Origin: JBIQLO01 sp044464175
GTDB lineage: Bacteria > Planctomycetota > Phycisphaerae > Tepidisphaerales > Tepidisphaeraceae
Direction: 5' to 3'
NCBI GenBank assembly: GCA_044464175.1
Contig: JBIQLO010000106.1
Coordinates: forward strand, 1 to 13,272
DNA length: 13,272 nt
Shown here: in pieces, positions 6,987 to 12,721 of the stretch
How positions within the stretch are numbered: the first letter of the stretch is position 1
Layout: each line of letters opens with the position of its first letter
Position numbers and translations under genes: made by a program
Notes under the pieces: generated by a model
What the model saw: only the letters and a program-made list of their open reading frames with translations
What the model was told of the DNA's origin: nothing
Database searches by the model: none

Positions 6987-8365
6987 TGGCAAGTGAAATA
7001 AACAATCCGAATTCAGAGCCCCTGGAACTGGGAGAGCGGGCCTGGCCCCTGTTCAGCATTTCGCTGGTGGTGGGGGTGGTGGGCCTGGTGGTGGCGATCG
7101 TGTGGGGCTGGCGGCAGGATGACAACTTCCGTCATTTCTACTTCGCCTACCTGACCAACTGGGGGTACTTCCTGAGCATCGTGCTGGGGGGCATCTTTTT
7201 TGTCCTGTGCCAGCATGTGACCAGCGCCGGCTGGAGCGTGAACGTGCGCCGGGTGGCGGAATTGATCGCCGCGACGATGCCGGTTCTGGCCGCCCTGGCG
7301 GCGCCGCTGGTCGTCTCGATCGTCATGAACAACGGCTCGCTCTACCCGTGGGCCCAGCCGCTGCCGCCGGTGGTGGAAAAGCCGATCATCGCGCTGCCGG
7401 CGGATGCGGGGGTGAAGCCCAAGGCCTCCCCGGCCGCCGCGCCCCATCATGAGATGGGCGAGGCCCCCGGCCCGGCCGTCGAACACGGCGGGGGGCATGG
7501 GACGATGGAAAAGCTGGCGGAGATGAGCCCCTCCAAGCGGTTTTACCTGAGCAACTGGTTCTTCATTCTCCGCCTGGTGGTTTACCTGGTCATCTGGTCG
7601 GTGGTGGCGGTCTGGTACTGGCGCATGAGCGTGCGGCAGGATGTCAGCGGGGAGGTGGAGCTGACGGGGCGGATGCACATCAACGCCGGCTGGCTGCTGG
7701 TGGTGATGCTGCTGACGGAAACGGGGGCGGCGTGGGACATCTTTACCTCGCTGGACCCGAGCTGGTACAGCACGATGTTCGGCGTTTACTACTTCGCCGG
7801 ATGCGCTATCGGGATTTTCGCCACCCTCACCGTGGTGACGGCGCTGCTCCAGCGGGGCGGGCTGCTCCGGTCGGTCAACAAGGAGCACTATCACGACCTG
7901 GGCAAGTTCATGTTCGCCTTCGTCTTCTTCTGGGGCTACATCGCCTACAGCCAGTACATGCTCTACTGGTATGCCAACATCCCGGAGGAAATCGAATGGC
8001 TGCACCGCCGCGGCACGACGACGGTCCCTTCGGACATCAACGGCTGGACCTGGGTGAGCCTGATCATCCTCTTTGGCATGTTCGTGCTGCCGTTCGCGGG
8101 GCTGCTTTCGCGGCACGTCAAGCGGGCGCGCTTCAGCGTCGTCTTCTGGGCGGTGCTGCTGCTGGTGGCGCACTGGATTGAGCTTTGGTGGATCGTGATG
8201 CCGGAGATGAACGGGCATGTGGTTTTCGGCCTGATGGAGATCGCCACGTTCCTCGGGATCGGCGGCATTCTGGTGGCCACGGCCACGCGGCTGGCGTCGC
8301 GCCACGCCCTGCGGCCCATCCGCGACCCGCGCGTGGCCGAATCGATGGCGTTTGAGAATATATGA
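6986..8365 (+). CDS. actF: ACIII NrfD-like membrane subunit ActF
   Basis: Second NrfD-like integral membrane subunit of ACIII, 459 residues, about ten predicted helices; paired with ActC in the membrane core and considered not to carry the quinol site. Helices are visible near 22-42, 58-78, 91-114, 191-212 and onward, with family-like stretches TNWGYFLSIVLGGIFF, CQHVTSAGWSVNVRRVAE, LLTETGAAWDIFTSLDPSWYSTMFGVYYFAG and FWGYIAYSQYMLYWYANIPEE. An unusual feature is a loop of about 60 residues after NNGSLYPWA (124-182), rich in Pro, Ala, Gly and His, with HH at 154-155 and HGGGHG at 167-172. The true start ATG 6986 overlaps the last base of the upstream 7-nt array; an earlier in-frame start-like codon at 6917 would read the array and is rejected. 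The C-terminus ends in LRPIRDPRVAESMAFENI, a soluble tail. Confidence 0.94.
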   Translation: MASEINNPNSEPLELGERAWPLFSISLVVGVVGLVVAIVWGWRQDDNFRHFYFAYLTNWGYFLSIVLGGIFFVLCQHVTSAGWSVNVRRVAELIAATMPVLAALAAPLVVSIVMNNGSLYPWAQPLPPVVEKPIIALPADAGVKPKASPAAAPHHEMGEAPGPAVEHGGGHGTMEKLAEMSPSKRFYLSNWFFILRLVVYLVIWSVVAVWYWRMSVRQDVSGEVELTGRMHINAGWLLVVMLLTETGAAWDIFTSLDPSWYSTMFGVYYFAGCAIGIFATLTVVTALLQRGGLLRSVNKEHYHDLGKFMFAFVFFWGYIAYSQYMLYWYANIPEEIEWLHRRGTTTVPSDINGWTWVSLIILFGMFVLPFAGLLSRHVKRARFSVVFWAVLLLVAHWIELWWIVMPEMNGHVVFGLMEIATFLGIGGILVATATRLASRHALRPIRDPRVAESMAFENI

Positions 8366-8369
8366 ATCG

Positions 8370-8455
8370 TGGTCCGTTGTCCGTGATCCGTGGTCCGTCA
8401 TTTGTCCGGACAACGGCTAACGGCCAATGGACAACGGCCAACGGACAACGGATTA
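8370..8455. repeat. Heptamer inverted array between actF and the 98-residue gene
   Basis: The longest and clearest array. Minus block: TGGTCCG, TTGTCCG, TGATCCG, TGGTCCG (8370-8397), four bases, then TTGTCCG (8402-8408). Plus block of seven uninterrupted units 8407-8455: CGGACAA, CGGCTAA, CGGCCAA, TGGACAA, CGGCCAA, CGGACAA, CGGATTA. The switch point TTGTCCGGACAA (8402-8413) is a perfect 12-base palindrome. The last unit's final A is the A of the start codon. The sequence TCCGTGATCCGTGGTCC (8380-8396) is identical to 6104-6120 in the actD-actE gap. No Shine-Dalgarno sequence is present. Confidence 0.9.
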
Positions 8456-8751
8456 TGGCTACTCGACAAGATGTAAACGCACCGCTGCTGGGCACAATCG
8501 GGGCCGTCGGCATTCTGCTGATCCTGATCGTGATCATCGGCCTGCAGGCCTGGTTCCACGCGGAGCAGAACCACGAAATCGCCCGCAAGTTCGACAACAC
8601 GCCGGTGGCGTGGCTGCAGAGCCTGAAGATGGAACAGGAACACCGGCTCCAGACCGGGCGCTGGGTGAACCGCGACAAGGGTGTCGTGCAGATTCCGATT
8701 GACCAGGCGATGGACCTGATTGTGAAGGAGCATGGGAAACTACCCCGCTGA
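8455..8751 (+). CDS. Small single-helix membrane protein of unknown function
   Basis: A 98-residue protein not recognised with confidence. Layout: short N-terminus (MATRQDVNAP), one strongly hydrophobic helix (about 11-32, rich in Ile and Leu), then a charged domain of about 65 residues likely outside the membrane, containing WLQSLKMEQEHRLQTGRWVNRDKG and ending VVQIPIDQAMDLIVKEHGKLPR. No cysteines, heme site or metal cluster are seen. Its position between actF and sco, in an operon for ACIII and caa3 oxidase, suggests an accessory or assembly factor, or a small subunit bridging the two complexes. That is inference from context only. Start chosen at ATG 8455; the frame is open back to ATG 8362, which overlaps the actF stop, but the extra 31 residues would be the translated repeat array. 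Coding bias matches its neighbours. Confidence 0.8.
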   Translation: MATRQDVNAPLLGTIGAVGILLILIVIIGLQAWFHAEQNHEIARKFDNTPVAWLQSLKMEQEHRLQTGRWVNRDKGVVQIPIDQAMDLIVKEHGKLPR

Positions 8752-8789
8752 GGCGGGTGGGATCGTCGCCTGAAGGCGGCCGCGACGAT
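8744..8789. repeat. Hairpins downstream of the 98-residue gene
   Basis: Two stem-loops lie at the boundary between the act block and the sco/cox block. CCCGC (8744-8748) and GCGGG (8753-8757) flank the stop codon with a 4-base loop. ATCGTCGC (8762-8769) pairs with GCGACGAT (8782-8789) across 12 bases that can themselves fold. Only TTT follows, so a full intrinsic terminator is not shown; partial attenuation or mRNA processing between the two blocks is possible. The rest of the gap to 8842 is C-rich with no promoter I can support. Confidence 0.55.
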
Positions 8790-8842
8790 TTGCCACGGGC
8801 CGGCACCCCCCTCCGACCCGGCGTTTGCGCTATCCTAGGGAG

Positions 8843-9724
8843 ATGGACAATCGAACTGAATCGCGGCCTTGGACCAAGAGAGTGATGACACGAGGACTGT
8901 TACAATTTCTGCTGGCGGTAATGGTGCTGGGGGCTTGGTGCGCGCCAGGGCGGGCGGCCCCGGTGACCGAGCCGATCGGCGAGCGGACCGACCCGCTGCC
9001 GGCCCAGGTCAAAGGGGTGGGGGTGGATGAACACCTGAACAAGGAGCTGCCCCTGAACCTGACCTTTGTGGATGAAAACGCCAAGGTTGTGCAGCTGCGG
9101 GACTTCTTCAAGGGCGACCGCCCGGTGATTTTGCAACTGGGCTACCTCGATTGCCCGATGCTTTGCGGGCTGGTCTCCCAGGGGACCATTGCCTCGCTCA
9201 AGAGCCTTAAGCTCGACGCCGGCAAGGACTACCAGTTTCTCTTTGTGAGCATCAGCCCGACCGAGACGCCGCAGCTGTCCTACCTGAAGAAGAAGAACTA
9301 CATCAAGGAATACGGCCGCAACGGCGATCCGTCGGGGTGGCATTTCCTGACCGGCAACCAGGGCCAGATCGAGGAACTGGCCGAGGCGATCGGGTGGCGG
9401 TACAAGTGGGTGGACAGCTCCAGCCAGTACGCCCACCCGGCGGTCATCATGATCTGCACGCCGGACGGGCGGATCTCGCGGTATCTCTACGGGGTGAAAT
9501 TCCCGGAGCAGACGCTGCGGCTGTCGCTGGTGGACGCGGGCAATGGTAAGATCGGCTCGACGCTGGATCGCGTGCTGCTGACATGCCTGCACTTTGATCC
9601 CAGCACGGGCAAGTACACCTGGGCGGCGATGGGCCTGATGCGCATCGCCGCGACGCTGACGCTCCTGGTGCTGCTGGTGGTCCTGATCCGCCAGTGGCGG
9701 AAAAAGAAAAATTTGGTTTCGTAA
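8843..9724 (+). CDS. sco: SCO1/SenC-family copper chaperone for the oxidase
   Basis: Membrane-bound thioredoxin-fold protein of the SCO1/SenC family, expected to deliver copper to, or keep reduced, the CuA centre of the oxidase subunit II encoded next. 293 residues from ATG 8843. An N-terminal hydrophobic segment (GLLQFLLAVMVLGAWCAPGRAA) looks like a signal peptide or anchor, and a second helix near the C-terminus (LMRIAATLTLLVLLVVLIRQW) would tether the domain. The metal site is C104-P-M-L-C108 with the distant His198 in QYAHPAVIMICTPDGRISRY. The spacing CxxxC is kept, but the proline usually found after the second Cys (CxxxCP) is instead after the first. The start is uncertain: AGGGAG directly abuts ATG 8843, while ATG 8885 gives a more compact signal peptide (279 residues). 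The gene is followed after 84 bases by coxB. Confidence 0.9.
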   Translation: MDNRTESRPWTKRVMTRGLLQFLLAVMVLGAWCAPGRAAPVTEPIGERTDPLPAQVKGVGVDEHLNKELPLNLTFVDENAKVVQLRDFFKGDRPVILQLGYLDCPMLCGLVSQGTIASLKSLKLDAGKDYQFLFVSISPTETPQLSYLKKKNYIKEYGRNGDPSGWHFLTGNQGQIEELAEAIGWRYKWVDSSSQYAHPAVIMICTPDGRISRYLYGVKFPEQTLRLSLVDAGNGKIGSTLDRVLLTCLHFDPSTGKYTWAAMGLMRIAATLTLLVLLVVLIRQWRKKKNLVS

Positions 9725-9733
9725 AGCGGCAAG

Positions 9734-9793
9734 ACGCCGTCGCGGGGCGTGTTCGGCCCGCGGGAATTTAGAGGTGGCGGGCCCGGTCCCGCC
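9734..9793. repeat. Cluster of short GC-rich inverted repeats before coxB
   Basis: The 84-base sco-coxB gap holds three short inverted repeats: ACGCC 9734-9738 with GGCGT 9746-9750; the palindrome CCCGCGGG at 9757-9764; and GGCGGG 9776-9781 with CCCGCC 9788-9793 around CCCGGT. No T-run follows. They may be remnants of a dispersed repeat or structure in the leader. The 15 bases before the coxB ATG (AACCAGTCAAAACA) contain no good Shine-Dalgarno sequence. Confidence 0.5.
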
Positions 9794-9808
9794 CAACCAG
9801 TCAAAACA

Positions 9809-10831
9809 ATGAACGGATTGTTCTCCATTTTGTCCAGTTTCTGGCTGCCGCCCGAGGCGTCGCATATGGCCGGCGAGGTCGATTGGCTGCTCTGGTTCGT
9901 GCTCTGGATCAGCATCTTCTTCTTCGTCGTCGTGACGGCGCTGGTCACGTTTTTCACGATCAGGTACCGCCACCGGGAGGGGGAGGAGGAGCGGGTCGTC
10001 AAGGCCGGGCACTCCACCGCGCTGGAGCTGACCTGGACGCTCATCCCCGTGGTGGTTGTCATCTTCATCTTCTTCTACGGCTTCCAGACCTTCGTCCGCA
10101 TGGACGTGGCGCCGCAGAATTCTTACGACATCAACGTCACCGGCCATATGTGGAAGTGGGCCTTCACCTATCCCAACGGCGTGGTGGACGACCAGCTCCA
10201 CATCCCGGTCAACCAGCCGGTGCGGCTGATCCTGGCCAGCGATGACGTGATCCACAGCCTCTTTATTCCCGCCTTCCGCCTGAAAAAGGACGTGGTGCCG
10301 GGACGCTACAACCACTACTGGGTTCAGGCCAGCCAGACGGGCAAATACCACATATTCTGCGCGGAATACTGCGGATTGAACCACTCGCAGATGACCACCT
10401 ATGCTGTCGTCCAGCCGGTGGCCGAGTTCCAGCAGTGGCTGGAGCAGGCGGCCAACTGGGAAACGAGGATGAAACCCGTGGACGCCGGCAAGATGTTCTA
10501 CGAGAAGCGCGGTTGCAACCAGTGCCACACCGTGGACGGCACGGCCCTGATCGGCCCCTCCTGGAAAAACCTCTACGGGCACAAGGTGACCTTCGCCGAC
10601 GGCACCTCGCGCACCGTCGATGATGAATACATCCGCGAGTCGATCACCGACCCGGGCAAGGAGATCGTCGCCGGGTATCAGAACGTGATGCCCAGCTTCG
10701 CCGGCACGCTCAAGGACAAGGATATTAACGCGATCATCGCATACATCAAATCCCTGAGCGATACGTACAAGGGCGATCAGCTTCCGGCCGCCACACCGGC
10801 GGCCAAGCCGACGACCACCGGGAGCCACTGA
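9809..10831 (+). CDS. coxB: caa3-type cytochrome c oxidase subunit II with fused cytochrome c
   Basis: Subunit II of the heme-copper oxidase, 340 residues; accepts electrons at its own cytochrome c domain and passes them to CuA and then subunit I. Two helices (about 27-52 and 73-93) form the membrane hairpin. The CuA cupredoxin domain carries His149 (DVIHSLFIPA) and C184-A-E-Y-C188-G-L-N-H192-S-Q-M195, a complete set of ligands. The fused C-terminal domain has heme site C236-N-Q-C239-H240 and likely axial Met294 (NVMPSFAG), ending in an Ala/Pro/Thr tail. The fusion defines the caa3 type and allows direct electron transfer from ACIII. ATG 9809 is chosen since it starts next to the first family-like residues; an in-frame start-like codon at 9749 would add 20 Gly/Pro-rich residues encoded by inverted repeats. 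Confidence 0.95.
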   Translation: MNGLFSILSSFWLPPEASHMAGEVDWLLWFVLWISIFFFVVVTALVTFFTIRYRHREGEEERVVKAGHSTALELTWTLIPVVVVIFIFFYGFQTFVRMDVAPQNSYDINVTGHMWKWAFTYPNGVVDDQLHIPVNQPVRLILASDDVIHSLFIPAFRLKKDVVPGRYNHYWVQASQTGKYHIFCAEYCGLNHSQMTTYAVVQPVAEFQQWLEQAANWETRMKPVDAGKMFYEKRGCNQCHTVDGTALIGPSWKNLYGHKVTFADGTSRTVDDEYIRESITDPGKEIVAGYQNVMPSFAGTLKDKDINAIIAYIKSLSDTYKGDQLPAATPAAKPTTTGSH

Positions 10832-10847
10832 CTGAATTTGCCGGGCG

Positions 10848-10877
10848 CAGGCCCCGCCTGAAACCAGGGCGGGCCTG
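10848..10877. repeat. Imperfect stem-loop between coxB and coxA
   Basis: CAGGCCCCGCC (10848-10858) can pair with GGCGGGCCTG (10868-10877) across a 9-base loop, with one bulged C. It lies 16 bases before the coxA ribosome binding site. No T-run follows. It may modulate the relative level of coxB and coxA or stabilise the transcript end; this is inference. Confidence 0.55.
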
Positions 10878-10892
10878 AGCAACGCCCAATCC

Positions 10893-10898
10893 GAGGAG
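10893..10898 (+). promoter_or_regulatory. Ribosome binding site of coxA
   Basis: GAGGAG, six bases before ATG 10905, is a near-ideal Shine-Dalgarno sequence. It settles the coxA start and shows that this host uses ordinary Shine-Dalgarno initiation for some genes of the same transcript. Confidence 0.75.
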
Positions 10899-10904
10899 TT
10901 TGAG

Positions 10905-12686
10905 ATGTCTGTTCACACACCCGCAACCACCGCTTACGGCCGATCGCCGGAGCCCGCGGCCGACAACTATCTGACGCACGCCCACGGCTGGAAGAGCTGG
11001 GCCTTCACGCTGGACCACAAGCGCATCGCCCTGATGTACATGGTGGCGGTCCTGCTGGCCTTCCTCATCGGCGGCATCTTCGCGCTGCTGGTCCGCACGG
11101 AGTTGATCGCGGTCGGCCCGACGCTCATGAGCAACCCGGCCGACGCCTGGGAGCTGTACAACAACATGTTTACGCTCCATGGCACGGTCATGGTGTTCAT
11201 GTTCATCATCCCGGCCATCCCCGCGATCCTGGGCAACTTTATCCTGCCCCTGCAACTGGGGGCCAAGGATGTGGCCTTCCCCAGGCTGAACCTGGCCAGC
11301 TTCTACATCTACTGCCTCGGCGGCCTCTTTTTCATGTACGTCCTGTTCAGCGGCGTCATCCACGCGGCCAGCAGCGGCAGCATCACCCTGCCGGGCGGGT
11401 TCGGATTGGACACCGGCTGGACCTTCTACACCCCCTACAGCACCGCCAAGAGCATGGGCAGCGTCGTCCCGGCCACGTTCGGGGCGTTCATTCTGGGCTT
11501 CAGCTCCATCCTCACCGGGCTGAATTTCATCGCCTCCATCCACGCCCTGCGTCCCAAGGGGATGAGCTGGTTCCGCATGCCGCTGTTTCTCTGGGGCCAG
11601 TACGCCACCGCGATCATCCAGATTCTGGCCACCCCGGTCCTGGCGATCACGCTGCTGCTGCTGATCTGTGAGCGTGTCTTCGGCGTGGGCATCTTCGACC
11701 CGGCCCTGGGCGGCGACCCGGTCCTCTACCAGCACTTTTTCTGGTTTTACTCCCACCCGGCCGTCTACATCATGGTGCTGCCGGCGATGGGCGTCATCAG
11801 CGAGCTGATCAGCGTCTTCAGCCGCAAGCACATTTTCGGGTACAACTTTGTGGCCGCCAGCTCGATCGCCATTGCCCTGCTGGGCTTTCTGGTCTGGGGC
11901 CACCACCTGTTCGTCAGCGGCCAGTCCCCGATGGCCGGCACGATCTTCAGCGCCCTGTCCTTCGCGGTGGCGATTCCCTCAGGCATCAAGGTCTTTAACT
12001 GGACGGCGACGCTTTACAAGGGATCGATCCGCCTCAAGACCCCCATGCTCTACGCCCTGGGCTTCCTGGTGCTCTTTGCCATCGGCGGGCTCACCGGGCT
12101 GTGGGTCGCCTGCCTGGGCGCGGACGTTCACCTGCACGACACCTACTTCGTCGTCTCCCACTTCCATTACGTGATGGTGGGGAGCATGCTCTTTGCCTTC
12201 CTGGGCGGCTTTTACTACTGGTGGCCCAAGATGTTCGGCAAGATGTACAGCGAGCGCTGGGGCGTGCTGGCGATGATCACGATCTTCATCGGGTTCAACC
12301 TGACCTTCTTCCCGCAGTTCATCGCCGGCACGCACGGGATGCCGCGTCGGTACGCCGACTATCCGCCGGAGTACCACATTTACATGCTGCTTTCCTCCAT
12401 CGGATCGTATATTCTGGCGGTGGGTCTGTTCATGGTGGCCTTCAACTGGCTCCACTCCCTGCTCCGCGGCGAAAAGGCCCCGGCCAACCCCTGGGGCGGC
12501 AACACTCTGGAATGGCATACATCCTCCCCGCCCCCCCATGACAACTTCCCGACGGAGCCGACGGCGGGCGATCCGTATGACCTGCACGCCTGGCACTACA
12601 GCAAGGAGCGCAAGGCCTGGCTGCTGGACCCCAAGGTGGCCACGACGCGCAGCGGCACGGAAGATTTGATTGAGGCCACGGCCTGA
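10905..12686 (+). CDS. coxA: caa3-type cytochrome c oxidase subunit I (A2-type)
   Basis: Catalytic, proton-pumping subunit I of the heme-copper oxidase, 593 residues, about 12 helices. Visible ligands: His92 (FTLHGTVMVF) and His421 (of H419-F-H421) for heme a, His419 for heme a3, and His284, His333 and His334 for CuB. The helix VI motif is Y282-S-H-P-A-V-Y288: it contains the tyrosine that crosslinks to His284 and has Tyr-Ser before HP rather than the glutamate of A1 enzymes, so this is an A2-type oxidase. Proton-path residues include Asp122 (GAKDVAFPR, D-channel entrance) and Lys362 (IPSGIKVFNW, K-channel). The C-terminus after helix XII (from about 520) is a soluble tail of about 70 residues with SPPPHDNFPTEPTAGDPYD. 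The gene is followed after 35 bases by coxC; the strong ribosome binding site fixes the start. Confidence 0.97.
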   Translation: MSVHTPATTAYGRSPEPAADNYLTHAHGWKSWAFTLDHKRIALMYMVAVLLAFLIGGIFALLVRTELIAVGPTLMSNPADAWELYNNMFTLHGTVMVFMFIIPAIPAILGNFILPLQLGAKDVAFPRLNLASFYIYCLGGLFFMYVLFSGVIHAASSGSITLPGGFGLDTGWTFYTPYSTAKSMGSVVPATFGAFILGFSSILTGLNFIASIHALRPKGMSWFRMPLFLWGQYATAIIQILATPVLAITLLLLICERVFGVGIFDPALGGDPVLYQHFFWFYSHPAVYIMVLPAMGVISELISVFSRKHIFGYNFVAASSIAIALLGFLVWGHHLFVSGQSPMAGTIFSALSFAVAIPSGIKVFNWTATLYKGSIRLKTPMLYALGFLVLFAIGGLTGLWVACLGADVHLHDTYFVVSHFHYVMVGSMLFAFLGGFYYWWPKMFGKMYSERWGVLAMITIFIGFNLTFFPQFIAGTHGMPRRYADYPPEYHIYMLLSSIGSYILAVGLFMVAFNWLHSLLRGEKAPANPWGGNTLEWHTSSPPPHDNFPTEPTAGDPYDLHAWHYSKERKAWLLDPKVATTRSGTEDLIEATA

Positions 12687-12721
12687 TACACGGGCGTCAA
12701 ACGGACAAGAGAGAGCAAACC

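Noticed and set aside
8362..8454. Upstream start for the 98-residue gene at ATG 8362, overlapping the actF stop
   Set aside because: Overlap would allow translational coupling, but the extra residues come only from the repeat array and the second ATG precedes a normal membrane protein start. Not fully excluded.
8370..8455. Heptamer arrays as a CRISPR array or replication iterons
   Set aside because: No repeat-spacer alternation and units too short for CRISPR; three separate arrays inside an operon with no replication gene nearby argue against iterons.
8744..8789. Rho-independent terminator after the 98-residue gene
   Set aside because: Stems are present but only TTT follows; recorded as hairpins rather than terminator.
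8825..8842. Promoter before sco (TATCCT at 8831-8836)
   Set aside because: No recognisable -35 element at proper spacing, and any transcript would start almost at the ATG; too weak to list.
8900..10882. Long antisense open frame opposite sco-coxB
   Set aside because: Same shadow effect; the plus strand carries two genes with complete metal and heme sites.
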